In this document: in pieces, positions 39,653-48,999 of the stretch
Layout: each line of letters begins with the position of its first letter
Numbering within the stretch: the stretch's first letter is position 1
The notes under the pieces: generated by a model
Seen by the model: only the letters and a program-made list of their open reading frames with translations
Databases searched by the model: none
What the model was told of the DNA's origin: nothing
Position numbers and translations under genes: made by a program
Assembly (NCBI RefSeq): GCF_016767715.1
Contig: NZ_CP050145.1
Location: 1,364,001-1,428,000 of the forward strand
Reading direction: 5' to 3'
Source of the DNA: Mycobacteroides chelonae
Lineage (GTDB): Bacteria > Actinomycetota > Actinomycetes > Mycobacteriales > Mycobacteriaceae
DNA length: 64,000 bases

Positions 39653-40948
39653 CTTCACGACTGCCACGATCTGCCGGAGGTACATGATCACCGCGCGAGG
39701 CGACAGGACCGTCGACAATACGGTCCGGACGTCGGGTCGTGTGGGTAATGTCTTGCCGCGCATGCGTTCATCAAGCCAGCCAAGCGCGTCATGGCCGCCG
39801 GACAGTAACAGGAAGACACGGTCGCTGGCACGGTCGCGCCGATAGGTGACCTGTGCGCCACCGGCGATGTAGTCCTCGGCGAGCTGGTCCGTGCTGGAAA
39901 CCGGCAACAAGACATCGTGGATCGAGTGATAGAGATAAATCGGGGCGGTGGGGGTGCGCAGCCCCAGCGTCATCGCGTCGGTGAGGGCGGCGATTTCCGG
40001 GGTGTCCATCACTTCCTCGAGCGGGCGATCGAAGATCCTGTTGAAGTTGAGAAATGGCCAGTACAGCAGGGCCTGGATGACGGTGAGGCGCTCGGCCTTC
40101 TCGACCATCCGGCGGCCTCTCTTGGTGAGGTGCTTCTGCAGAAACTCCTGGATGGAGGGGCTTACCCGCATCATGGCCGCCAGCACGATGATGATGAGGC
40201 CCGACGCGTACTGGCCGCTGAGCTGATGCATGAGGGGGCCGGGTTGGGGTGCGGGCGCACCGATCAACGCCCCGACCAGGTTGAGTTCGGGTGCGTACTC
40301 ACCGGCGAGTTCGGCGGCCCACGCGGTGGCGTTGCCGCCGGCCGAGTACCCCCACACCGCCGCCGGTGTTTGGTTGGTCAGGCGCGGTATGCCGTCCTCG
40401 CCGGATGCGGCAATGGTGGCGCGCAGCGCGTCCAGCACGTGGTAGCCGGGTTGTTTGGGCGCCATCCAGAGCCCCTTCGGGCCCTCATGGTCGCTGATGG
40501 TGACGATCCACCCCCGCTGTAGCGCGGCAACCGCCAGCAGAAACTCGTTCTGCGACTGGTTGATACCGAAGGTGCGGTGCTGCAGGTAATAGGAGGGGAA
40601 CCTCTTGGGGGTGACGGCGTCGATCGCACTCTGAAAGGCCAGCAGCGGAGATTCCGATGTCGCGTTCTTGGGGACGAGCACCGTGGTCACCGTGGTCTCC
40701 GGCGCACCGTGCAGGTCGGTGCTGCGATAGAGCACCTGCCAGGCATGCAGCTTCAGCGGGAAGATCCCGAAGAAGCCGATCTGAACTCGCCGGCGTCGCA
40801 GGGGTGTTCCGGGTGCGGCCTTCTCCCAGCCGTCAGCCGGACGGAAGAACGGGTCCTGCGGCGACGGTAATGGCTTGCCAAGTTGCATCGGCCAGGCCTC
40901 GATGGGCTGGGTCGCCGGGGCCGACGTGGGCGCAGTGCCGGCTGTCAT
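39632..40948 (-). CDS. secretory-lipase-family hydrolase, tandem copy 1
   Basis: A 438-residue alpha/beta hydrolase of the LIP (secretory lipase) family. Nucleophile Ser202 in GYSAG, YLYHSIHDVLLPV near the acid residue, and SDHEGP in the oxyanion region. In the paralogue the likely catalytic His is His377 (TEHILL); here the aligned residue is Arg377 (SDRVFL), with another His at 386 (GGHDALGW). No signal peptide is visible despite the family name. It is convergent with the PucR gene. Confidence 0.88.
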   Translation of the reverse strand: MTAGTAPTSAPATQPIEAWPMQLGKPLPSPQDPFFRPADGWEKAAPGTPLRRRRVQIGFFGIFPLKLHAWQVLYRSTDLHGAPETTVTTVLVPKNATSESPLLAFQSAIDAVTPKRFPSYYLQHRTFGINQSQNEFLLAVAALQRGWIVTISDHEGPKGLWMAPKQPGYHVLDALRATIAASGEDGIPRLTNQTPAAVWGYSAGGNATAWAAELAGEYAPELNLVGALIGAPAPQPGPLMHQLSGQYASGLIIIVLAAMMRVSPSIQEFLQKHLTKRGRRMVEKAERLTVIQALLYWPFLNFNRIFDRPLEEVMDTPEIAALTDAMTLGLRTPTAPIYLYHSIHDVLLPVSSTDQLAEDYIAGGAQVTYRRDRASDRVFLLLSGGHDALGWLDERMRGKTLPTRPDVRTVLSTVLSPRAVIMYLRQIVAVVKLLAGRL

Positions 40949-41278
40949 CTGGCTCCTGTCCTAGCTCTTGTCATCCCGGGTGAATCGATGGGCTGTGCTG
41001 ATGCCGAAGAAGAATCAGGGGATTTGCGCAGCGTATTCAACAAGAATGATTCGTGGCAACGAATCGACATTGAATCGGGGTTACCCACCAAGGTGCCAGT
41101 TTGACCTTGTGGTTCATCACCGATTAGGCAAACGGCCGAAGTCAACCTCGAGACCATTTTCAGGATACACGGACCGCTATCACCGCTGCCCAGAGGGTTG
41201 CTGGCGGCGAATGTCGTTGCCTAAAATGAACATACTGGTTAATTTCTTGCCGCAAAGGGTGGGCCACTGATGCGGCGT
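40949..41278. other. 330-bp intergenic spacer between the two lipase genes
   Basis: It contains the upstream region of lipase copy 1 (its start codon is at 40948) and the sequence after lipase copy 2. A frame of about 100 codons at 40968-41270 has no recognisable protein features and poor codon bias, so I do not call it. AT-rich segments near 41223-41250 (CTAAAATGAACATACTGGTTAA) could be a relic or promoter. I see no clear hairpin. Confidence 0.5.
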
Positions 41279-42595
41279 CTACAGGCGCCCGAGGAAAAGC
41301 TTGAGAATTCCCCACTGCCCGCGCAGCTGGCTCCCCATGGCCCGGAGGGTCAAGGAGGTCGAAAGCACGGTCCGGACGTCAGATTCCGGCGGCAGGGGTC
41401 TGCCCGCTAACCGCGCAGCCAACCACCCGAGGGCGTCACTGCTGCCGAGTATGGCGAGCAGGATGTGCTCGGTGGTCCGGTCGCGCCGGTAAGTGACATG
41501 CGTGCCACCCGCGATGTAGTCCTGTGCCAGCTTGTCGGAGGCCGTGATCGGCAGTAGCTGGTCACGGACGGCGTGGTACAGGTAGACCGGTGCGCTGGGT
41601 GTGTGTTGCCCCAGGCGCATTTCCTCGGTGACGGTGCTGATTTCGGGGGCGTTCATCAATTCCTCGACGGGCCGATCGACGAGCGTGTCGAAGTTCTTGA
41701 ACGGCCACCGTAGCGTCGATTCGACCAGGCCCACCTCGGCCGCTTTGGCGATGATCTGACGACCACGCGGGTTCAGGTGCCCGCCGAGGAATTCGCGAGC
41801 ACCCGGATGCGCCCGCATCATCGCGGCCAGCACCGGTGGGATGAGTCCCGAGGCAAATCTGCCGCTGTGTTTGCGCACCAGCGCGCCCGGCTGGGCGGCG
41901 GGAGCGCCGAGCAGAGCGCCGACGACATTGAGTTCTGGTGCGTAGACAGGCGCCATTTCGGCCGCCCAGGTGCTTGCCGTCCCGCCTCCGGAGTATCCCC
42001 AGAATCCGACGGGGGCATCGGCGGGGAGCTGCGGTATGCCGTGTGTGCCGCTGGCGTTCAAGGTAGCTCGCACACCGTCCAGCACGTGATACCCCGGTTG
42101 TCGGGCCACCATCCATAGTCCTTGTGGCCCTTCGTGATCACTCACCGAAACGACCCAACCGCGGGCGAGTGCGGCCACCATCAACAGCAGTTCGTTCTGG
42201 GTCTGGTTGAGCCCGAACGTATGCGGAAGCAGGCCATAGGAGGGGAATGCGCGCGGGGATACCGCATCGATGGCGCATTGGTAGGCCAGAACCGGTGACG
42301 TCTCATGTGCGTCGCGGGGAACCAATACCGTCGTCACGGTGGTCTCGGGCGCGCCGTGGAGATCTGTGGTGCGGTAGAGCAGGTGCCAGGCCTGCAGGCG
42401 TAACGGGATGACGCCGAACAGTGCAATCCGAACTCTCCTGCGCCGCAACAGACTTCCGGGCAGTGTGTTTTCCCAGCCGGACGGAGGGCGATAGAACGGG
42501 TCCTCGGGTGAGGGCCTGGGCTTACCGCTAAGCGGTGGCCATTCCTCCACCGGCAGTGTTATGGGTTCGATTGCGGGTGCGGTCTTGGCCGTCAT
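41279..42595 (-). CDS. secretory-lipase-family hydrolase, tandem copy 2
   Basis: A 438-residue paralogue of copy 1, the same length and collinear without large gaps. Nucleophile Ser202 in GYSGG, acid region YLYHAVRDQLLPI, likely catalytic His377 in TEHILL. Shared blocks include TDLHGAPETTVTTVLVP, SDHEGP and PGYHVLD. It is probably a lipase or esterase of the cytoplasm or membrane face. It lies downstream of kgd but is separated from it by a strong terminator. Confidence 0.9.
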   Translation of the reverse strand: MTAKTAPAIEPITLPVEEWPPLSGKPRPSPEDPFYRPPSGWENTLPGSLLRRRRVRIALFGVIPLRLQAWHLLYRTTDLHGAPETTVTTVLVPRDAHETSPVLAYQCAIDAVSPRAFPSYGLLPHTFGLNQTQNELLLMVAALARGWVVSVSDHEGPQGLWMVARQPGYHVLDGVRATLNASGTHGIPQLPADAPVGFWGYSGGGTASTWAAEMAPVYAPELNVVGALLGAPAAQPGALVRKHSGRFASGLIPPVLAAMMRAHPGAREFLGGHLNPRGRQIIAKAAEVGLVESTLRWPFKNFDTLVDRPVEELMNAPEISTVTEEMRLGQHTPSAPVYLYHAVRDQLLPITASDKLAQDYIAGGTHVTYRRDRTTEHILLAILGSSDALGWLAARLAGRPLPPESDVRTVLSTSLTLRAMGSQLRGQWGILKLFLGRL

Positions 42596-42646
42596 TGGCG
42601 CAGCGTATTGAACACGCGCGCAACGGGACAGAGGTCCAAGAATGAA

Positions 42647-42676
42647 TCAGGCCCGCCCCCTAAGGGGCGGGCCTGA
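42647..42676 (-). terminator. intrinsic terminator after kgd
   Basis: A perfect 13-bp stem (TCAGGCCCGCCCC against GGGGCGGGCCTGA) with a CTAA loop, beginning 13 bases after the kgd stop codon. On the minus strand it is followed by the T-rich TTCATTCTT, so it is a convincing intrinsic terminator separating kgd from lipase copy 2. Confidence 0.9.
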
Positions 42677-42688
42677 CCTTGGGCTCAA

Positions 42689-45600
42689 TCACTCCTGCGC
42701 AGATGTGGGGGCGAATGCCTCGTCGATGATCTCCTGCTGCTCGACGGCGTGCACCTTCGAGGAGCCGGACGACGGCGCCGACATGGCGCGGCGGGAGATC
42801 TTGGTCAGACCGGCCAGGCGTGGCACCACCTCGGGCAGGTTCAGGCCGAAGGTCGGCCACGCACCCTGGTTGGCAGGCTCTTCCTGCACCCAGATGTACT
42901 GTGCACCATCGGGATAACGGCTGAGAGTCTCCTCCAGGCGATAACGCGGGATGGGGTACAGCTGCTCGATGCGCACGATCGCAACGTCGTCACGCTTGTC
43001 GGCAGTCTTGCGTGCCAGCAGGTCGTAGTACAGCTTTCCGCTGGTCAGGAGAATTCTGCGGACCTTGCTCCGGTCGCCGACCCCGTCCTCGTAATTGGCT
43101 TCTTCGAGGACAGAGCGGAACTTGCGATCGGTGAAGTCCTTGATATCGCTGACCGCAGCCTTGTTGCGCAGCATGGACTTCGGTGTGAAAACCACCATCG
43201 GGCGGGTGATGCCGTCCAGCGCGTGCCGGCGCAACAGGTGGAAGTAGTTCGCGGGTGTCGAGGGCATCGCGACCGTCATCGAACCCTCAGCGCACAGCTG
43301 CAGGAACCGTTCGATCCGGCCCGAGGTGTGGTCGGGACCCTGTCCTTCGTGGCCGTGGGGGAGCAGCAGCACCACTTCGGAGAGCTGTCCCCATTTGGCC
43401 TCGCCGGAGGAGATGAACTCGTCGATGATGGACTGCGCGCCGTTGACGAAGTCGCCGAACTGGGCTTCCCACAACACCATTGCGTCGGGGTTGCCCACCG
43501 AGTAGCCGTACTCGAAGCCGACGGCCGCGTACTCGGACAGTGATGAGTCGTGCACCACGAGGTGGCCGCCGGTGGGGTTGCCTTCGGCGTCGACACTGAC
43601 CAGCTGCAAGGGGCTGAACTCATCGCCGTTGTGCCGGTCGATGATCACCGCGTGGCGCTGGGTAAAGGTGCCGCGCTTGGAGTCCTGGCCGGACAACCGC
43701 ACTACCTTGCCCTCGGCGACCAGGGTGCCGAATGCGAGGAGCTCGCCGAAGGCCCAGTCGACCTTGCCTTCGTAGGCCATCTCGCGACGCTTTTCCAGCA
43801 CGGGCTTGACGCGCGGGTGCACGCTGAAGTCCTCGGGTACCGCCAGGAAGGCGTCACCGATGCGTTGCAGCAGTGCCTTGTCGACGGCGGTGACCAGCTT
43901 CTGCGGGAGCTGCTGGTCTTCTTCTACGGACTCGCTGGGCCGCTGCTGGTACTTCTCCAGGTCGCGGACTTCGTTGAACACCCGCTCAAGCTGACCTTGG
44001 TAGTCCCGGAGGGCGTCCTCGGCCTCCTTCATCGAGATGTCGCCGCGGCCGATGAGGGATTCGGTGTAGGTCTTACGCACACCGCGCTTGGTGTCGATGA
44101 CCTCGTACATCTGCGGGTTGGTCATCGAGGGATCGTCGCCCTCGTTGTGACCGCGCCGGCGGTAGCAGACGAGGTCGATGACGACGTCCTTGTTGAACTT
44201 CTGCCGGAAGTCGACGGCCAGGCGTGAGACCCAGACGCAGGCCTCGGGGTCGTCCCCGTTCACGTGGAAGATCGGGGCGCCGATCATCTTCGCGATATCG
44301 GTGCAGTACTCGGTGGAGCGGGAATGCTCCGGCGCGGTGGTGAAACCGATCTGGTTGTTCACCACGATGTGAATGGTGCCGCCGGTGCGGTAGCCGGGCA
44401 GGTTGGCCAGGTTCAGGGTTTCCGCGACCACACCCTGTCCGGCGAATGCGGCGTCACCGTGCAACATCAACGGCACCACGGTGAAGCGGCCACCATCGGT
44501 GCCGACGTCGAGGAGATCCTGCTTGGCGCGAACCAGGCCCTCCAGTACCGGGTCGACCGCCTCAAGGTGCGAGGGATTGGCCGTCAGTGACACCTCGATG
44601 TCGTTGTCACCGAACATCTGGATGTAGGTGCCGGAGGCGCCCAGGTGGTACTTGACGTCACCGGAGCCGTGGGCCAACGCCGGGTTCAGGTTGCCCTCGA
44701 ACTCGGTGAAGATCTGCGAGTACGGCTTCCCGACGATGTTGGCCAGCACGTTCAGCCGGCCGCGGTGCGGCATACCGATGACCACTTCGTCGAGGCTGTG
44801 TTCGGCGCTCTGATCGATGACGGCGTCCATCATGGGGATGACGCCCTCAGCGCCTTCCAGTGAGAAACGCTTCTGCCCAACGTATTTGGTGGCCAGGAAG
44901 GTCTCGAATGCCTCGGCCGCGTTGAGCTTGGAGAGGATGTACTTCTGCTCGGCAACGGTCGGCTTGTCGTGCTTGACCTCGATGCGCTCCTGCAGCCACT
45001 TCTGCTGCTCGGGCTCCAGGATGTGGGTGTACTCCACCGCGGCGTGCCGGCAGTACGCGTCGCGCAGCACCGACAGCACGTCGCGCAGCTTCATGTACTC
45101 CTGGCCCTTGAATCCCGAGACCTTGAACTCGCGGTCCAGGTCCCACAGGGTCAGCCCGTGGCTGAGCACGTCCAAATCGGGGTGGCTGCGGAAACGGGTC
45201 TTGTCCAGACGCAGCGGATCGGTATCGGCCATCAGGTGGCCCCGGTTGCGGTATGCCGCAATCAGTTCCAGGACTCGGGCGTTCTTGTCGACGACGGAGT
45301 CGGGGTTGTCGACACGCCAGCGCACCGGCTCGTACGGGATGCCCAACTCACGGAAGATGTCATCGAAGAAGTCGTCCGACAGCAGTAGCTGGTGCACCGT
45401 GCGCAGGAAGTCGCCGGACTCGGCGCCCTGGATGATGCGGTGATCGTAGGTGGACGTCAGCGTCATGTGCTTGCCGATGCCCAGATCGGAGATGCGCTCC
45501 TCGCTGGTGCCTTGGAACTCCGCGGGGTATTCGAGCGCACCGGCGCCGATGATGGCGCCCTGTCCGCGCATGAGCCGCGGCACCGAGTGCACGGTGCCGA

Positions 45601-46405
45601 TGGTGCCCGGATTGGTCAGCGAGATGGTGACCCCGGAGAAGTCCTCGGCGGTGAGCTTGCCGTCCCTGGCCCGACGCACGATGTCCTCGTAGGCGTTGAT
45701 GAACTGGCCGAAAGCCATTTCCTCGCAACCCTTGATGGCCGCCACCACCAGGGTGCGGTTGCCGTCCTTGCCGGGTAGGTCGATGGCCAGGCCCAGGTTC
45801 ACGTGTGCGGGGGTGATGGCGACCGGCTTACCGTCCACTTCGGCGAAATGCCGGTTCATGTTCGGGAAGTCCTTGACGGCCTGGACGATGGCGTAACCCA
45901 GCAGATGGGTGAAGGAGATCTTGCCGCCGCGGGTGCGCTTGAGGTGATTGTTGATGACGATGCGGTTGTCGATCATCAGCTTGGCCGGGACGGCCCGGAC
46001 GCTCGTGGCGGTCGGGATCTCCAGGGAGGCCGACATGTTTTTCACGACGGCTGCGGCGGCACCGCGCAGCACCTGCGTCTCGTCACCTTCGGCGGACGGG
46101 ATAGGAGCGGCGGCAGGCTTCGGCGCCGGGGCGGCAGCTGCGGCCGGCTTGGGTGCGGCTGGGGAAGCGGCCGGCTTCGGTGCGGGCGCGGCCGGTGCCG
46201 CGGGCGCGGGGGTCGCCGGTGGTGCGGGGGCGGGTGCGGGTGCGGCGGATTGGCCGTTGGAGACATCGGTGGCGGGCTCGGCCACATAGTCGGCAAGAAA
46301 CTCGTGCCAGCTGGAGTCCACCGAGGACGGGTCTTCCTTGAATCGCTGGTACATCTCTTCGACCAGCCATTCGTTCTGCCCGAATTGGGGATTTGAACCG
46401 TTCAC
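42689..46405 (-). CDS. kgd: multifunctional 2-oxoglutarate metabolism enzyme Kgd
   Basis: A 1238-residue fusion enzyme. The N-terminal [29 protein letters not shown] segment is followed by an Ala/Pro-rich linker (about 55-110) and an E2o-like acyltransferase domain with catalytic HR in [12 protein letters not shown] (His322). Then comes the thiamine-diphosphate E1o domain ([37 protein letters not shown] and NNQIGFTT). It performs 2-oxoglutarate decarboxylation, E1o and E2o steps and HOAS synthesis. I take the GTG at 46405 ([13 protein letters not shown]) to match family starts; the frame is open to 46498. It matches Rv1248c. Confidence 0.96.
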   Translation of the reverse strand: MNGSNPQFGQNEWLVEEMYQRFKEDPSSVDSSWHEFLADYVAEPATDVSNGQSAAPAPAPAPPATPAPAAPAAPAPKPAASPAAPKPAAAAAPAPKPAAAPIPSAEGDETQVLRGAAAAVVKNMSASLEIPTATSVRAVPAKLMIDNRIVINNHLKRTRGGKISFTHLLGYAIVQAVKDFPNMNRHFAEVDGKPVAITPAHVNLGLAIDLPGKDGNRTLVVAAIKGCEEMAFGQFINAYEDIVRRARDGKLTAEDFSGVTISLTNPGTIGTVHSVPRLMRGQGAIIGAGALEYPAEFQGTSEERISDLGIGKHMTLTSTYDHRIIQGAESGDFLRTVHQLLLSDDFFDDIFRELGIPYEPVRWRVDNPDSVVDKNARVLELIAAYRNRGHLMADTDPLRLDKTRFRSHPDLDVLSHGLTLWDLDREFKVSGFKGQEYMKLRDVLSVLRDAYCRHAAVEYTHILEPEQQKWLQERIEVKHDKPTVAEQKYILSKLNAAEAFETFLATKYVGQKRFSLEGAEGVIPMMDAVIDQSAEHSLDEVVIGMPHRGRLNVLANIVGKPYSQIFTEFEGNLNPALAHGSGDVKYHLGASGTYIQMFGDNDIEVSLTANPSHLEAVDPVLEGLVRAKQDLLDVGTDGGRFTVVPLMLHGDAAFAGQGVVAETLNLANLPGYRTGGTIHIVVNNQIGFTTAPEHSRSTEYCTDIAKMIGAPIFHVNGDDPEACVWVSRLAVDFRQKFNKDVVIDLVCYRRRGHNEGDDPSMTNPQMYEVIDTKRGVRKTYTESLIGRGDISMKEAEDALRDYQGQLERVFNEVRDLEKYQQRPSESVEEDQQLPQKLVTAVDKALLQRIGDAFLAVPEDFSVHPRVKPVLEKRREMAYEGKVDWAFGELLAFGTLVAEGKVVRLSGQDSKRGTFTQRHAVIIDRHNGDEFSPLQLVSVDAEGNPTGGHLVVHDSSLSEYAAVGFEYGYSVGNPDAMVLWEAQFGDFVNGAQSIIDEFISSGEAKWGQLSEVVLLLPHGHEGQGPDHTSGRIERFLQLCAEGSMTVAMPSTPANYFHLLRRHALDGITRPMVVFTPKSMLRNKAAVSDIKDFTDRKFRSVLEEANYEDGVGDRSKVRRILLTSGKLYYDLLARKTADKRDDVAIVRIEQLYPIPRYRLEETLSRYPDGAQYIWVQEEPANQGAWPTFGLNLPEVVPRLAGLTKISRRAMSAPSSGSSKVHAVEQQEIIDEAFAPTSAQE

Positions 46406-46580
46406 GGCAGTCTTCGCCTCGCTCCGTCTCGTTCGGTATTCAGTCCGTTCAGCGACCGCTACCAGGCTAACGCGTCGCCAAAAGGGGTGAGGTGTCACGG
46501 TGATATGACAGAGGCGACATCATCGGCGCCGCTGATGGCCGAAGGGTGGCTGGACCGTGAACAGCCAACCCTTCCGGTTA

Positions 46581-47336
46581 CTAGGTCTTGGGCGCGACCA
46601 GACGCAGTTGCACCGGCCACACGGTCGGTGGCGGACCAAAGGCATTACGTGCGTTGGTAATGATCCGCTTGCCGATGAACCGGTTGCCACCAGCGCCGAT
46701 GACGGCGCCGATTCCGGCCGGCAACAGCTTGCCGAACGCCATGGCCCCGCGTTTCACCGCGAATTTCTTGGTGAACCGCTTGAGCAGGGTGGCGTTGAGA
46801 TGACTGAGCGCGGGTACCGGCAGCGTCGAGGTCGCCTCGGCCAGCCAGCCGCCGCCGACGGTGCGTTCCTTGCCCAGCACGTCCGAGACGGTCGTCTCAC
46901 CGTCCTCGCCGAGCAGGACAGCGAGCACCAGCGTGTGCCGATGTTCGATCTTGGCGACCTCGATGTCGTGGACCGCCGCCAGTGCGAGGGTGAACAGGGA
47001 CGTCGCCTCCAGGAACAGCACTGCCTCTCCGGCGGTGGCCGACAATGCCGCCAGAGTGCCTACTCCGGGGAAGGCGGCGGCGGCGCCGACTGCTGCGCCA
47101 CTGCCCATCACCGTCGCCAGATAGCGCTTCTCCAACATGGTGATGACGTCGCCGGGTGCTGCGCCCGGGTGGGAGGCTCGTAGTTTCTGGACATACGCGC
47201 GGACCGCAGGTTCCTGAACTTTGGTGCTCTGGTCCAGGATCAGCGAGAGCAGCTTGCCGGAGGCTCCGACTTTGGTTTCTTTGCCCTTGCCTCCCAGGGC
47301 GAGCTGCCGCTGCGGTTCGGTGAAGCGAGTGCTCAT
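46581..47336 (-). CDS. conserved membrane-associated protein upstream of kgd (Rv1249c position)
   Basis: A 251-residue protein of no recognised function. LEKRYLATVMGSGAAVGAAAAFPGVGTLAALSATAGEAVLFLEATSLFTLALAAVHDI contains glycine/alanine-rich membrane helices, and a second glycine-rich hydrophobic part (GKLLPAGIGAVIGAGGNRFIGKRII) lies near the end, resembling EcsC-type proteins. The ATG at 47336 has AAGGAA 9 bases upstream; the open frame to 47456 adds a poorly conserved-looking extension. It precedes kgd on the same strand by 175 bp. Confidence 0.78.
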   Translation of the reverse strand: MSTRFTEPQRQLALGGKGKETKVGASGKLLSLILDQSTKVQEPAVRAYVQKLRASHPGAAPGDVITMLEKRYLATVMGSGAAVGAAAAFPGVGTLAALSATAGEAVLFLEATSLFTLALAAVHDIEVAKIEHRHTLVLAVLLGEDGETTVSDVLGKERTVGGGWLAEATSTLPVPALSHLNATLLKRFTKKFAVKRGAMAFGKLLPAGIGAVIGAGGNRFIGKRIITNARNAFGPPPTVWPVQLRLVAPKT

Positions 47337-47727
47337 CGGCGTGTGTTCCTTCAGTGCGGTGGGCTGGATGGGTCCACTGGTTGTGAGCGAAGATTTTGTC
47401 TTCACAGTAATGAAGACGAATGACGAGTGCTTTTCGTTCCTACTCCCGGGGTTCATCGGGTGTGTTTCAGATGACTGCTTGACCTCATCCAGCGCTTTTG
47501 CCCACCGAGGGTGCGGTAGTGGATCGGTAGGTCGCGAGACGGATTCGGATAGCGGCGAGCAAAGTCGGCGGCGTTGATTGACTTATTCGGGTCGCGCCAG
47601 AGGTTCGGCGACGTCGATGGGGATATGGTGCAGGACTGGTACCGGGGGCGACTCACCACACTGTCCCTGGGCATGGAATCGGTGAGATGCAACTCACATT
47701 TGTTGAGGAAACGGAAGGTTTTGCGGC
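47337..47727. other. 391-bp divergent intergenic region
   Basis: It holds the upstream sequences of the minus-strand membrane protein and the plus-strand MFS exporter. A minus-strand frame across 47453-47791 reads a basic, Pro/Arg/Ser-rich peptide of about 110 residues that resembles nothing I know and overlaps the MFS start, so I do not call it. No clear operator, hairpin or RNA gene is visible. Confidence 0.5.
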
Positions 47728-48999
47728 GTGCGAGCGCTGACCACTGAGATGACAGCTGCCCGGAGTGAGACGACCACGGACGCTCCGACACCGGTCGATT
47801 CCGTATCGCCCCCCACCACCCGGTTGGGCAGGGCGTGGCTAATCACCGTGTTGGGTGCGATGGTTGCCCTGGGGCCGCTCACCATCGACATGTACCTCCC
47901 GGCCCTGCCCGACATCGGGACGGATCTGCACGTCAACTCGACCCTGACGCAGCTGACCCTGACGGGGACGCTGCTGGGATTGGGACTGGGACAGCTCCTC
48001 GTGGGTCCGTTATCGGATTCGCTGGGGCGGCGTCTGCCGCTGATCGCCGGGGCGACCCTGCATATCTTGGCGTCGCTGGCTATCACGGTGGCTCCGAACA
48101 TCGTGGTGCTGGGTGTGCTGCGGGCGATCGAGGGCGTGGGTGCCGCGGCGGCGATGGTCGTGGCGATGGCCGTGGTGCGCGACCTCTACACCGACAAGGC
48201 GGCCGCCACCGTGATCTCCCGACTCACGCTGGTGATCGGTATCGCGCCGATCCTCGCCCCATCGCTGGGGGCGGCAGTGCTGGTGCACGGGTCATGGCAG
48301 CACGTGTTCGCGGCACTGTCATTTCTGGGAGTGCTGCTGCTGATCCTCGCGGTCCTGGCGCTGCCCGAGACGCTGCCGCCGGCCGCCCGGCGTCCATTGC
48401 AGGTGAAGGCAATCTTGCGGACCTATCGCGATCTTCTGCGTGACAAGGTGTTCGTGGTTCTGGCGCTCGTCGCCGGACTGTCGCTATCAGGCCTGTTCGC
48501 TTACATCTCGGGTGCATCGTTTGTGCTGCAGGGCCAGTACGGCATGAATCAGCAGGTGTTCGCGATCGCGTTCGGTGCCGGCGCCGTTGCGTTTGTCGCG
48601 GCCTCACAGCTGAACGTGGTGTTGCTCAAACGGTTCGAACCGCAGCAGATCGTGCAGTGGTGCCTGTCGCTGGCTCTGATTCCGGCCGCGGTACTGCTGG
48701 TGCTGGCTGGGCTCGGGGTCGGTGGGCTCGTCGGCTTCGTGGCTCCGGTGTGGACATTGATGGCGTTCATGGGATTCGTCATTCCCAACGCGCCTGCCCT
48801 GGCGTTGTCTCGCCACGGTGAGGCGGCCGGTACCTCGGCGGCGGTGCTGGGCGCCGCGCAGTTCGGTGTCGGAGCCGTGATCGCACCGCTGGTTGGCGCG
48901 TTGGGCAATAACGCACTCGCGGTGGCCGTTGTCATGATGGTCGGCGTTGTGCTGGCCCTGGCGGGGTTGGCCGCCGTGAGAAGCCGTGCCACCACCTGA
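47728..48999 (+). CDS. Bcr/CflA-family MFS drug exporter
   Basis: A 423-residue 12-helix transporter of the Bcr/CflA subfamily. The signature GPLTIDMYLPALPDIGTDL is in helix 1, GPLSDSLGRRLPL in loop 2-3, RAIEGVGAAAAMVVAMAVVRDLY in helix 4 and LPETLPP before helix 7. Likely a proton-driven exporter of antibiotics or small molecules. The start is the GTG at 47728 (GGAAGG 9 bases upstream), with ATG 47749 as an alternative. It overlaps the next MFS gene by 14 bp, so the two are coupled. Confidence 0.88.
   Translation: MRALTTEMTAARSETTTDAPTPVDSVSPPTTRLGRAWLITVLGAMVALGPLTIDMYLPALPDIGTDLHVNSTLTQLTLTGTLLGLGLGQLLVGPLSDSLGRRLPLIAGATLHILASLAITVAPNIVVLGVLRAIEGVGAAAAMVVAMAVVRDLYTDKAAATVISRLTLVIGIAPILAPSLGAAVLVHGSWQHVFAALSFLGVLLLILAVLALPETLPPAARRPLQVKAILRTYRDLLRDKVFVVLALVAGLSLSGLFAYISGASFVLQGQYGMNQQVFAIAFGAGAVAFVAASQLNVVLLKRFEPQQIVQWCLSLALIPAAVLLVLAGLGVGGLVGFVAPVWTLMAFMGFVIPNAPALALSRHGEAAGTSAAVLGAAQFGVGAVIAPLVGALGNNALAVAVVMMVGVVLALAGLAAVRSRATT

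Noticed and set aside
40968..41270. A frame of about 100 codons between the two lipases
   Set aside because: The peptide is basic with mixed codon bias and matches no family. No ribosome-binding site supports it.
46406..46498. Upstream extension of kgd (31 residues starting MTPHPF)
   Set aside because: Family members start at the [12 protein letters not shown] segment with only a few residues before it, so the GTG at 46405 is preferred.
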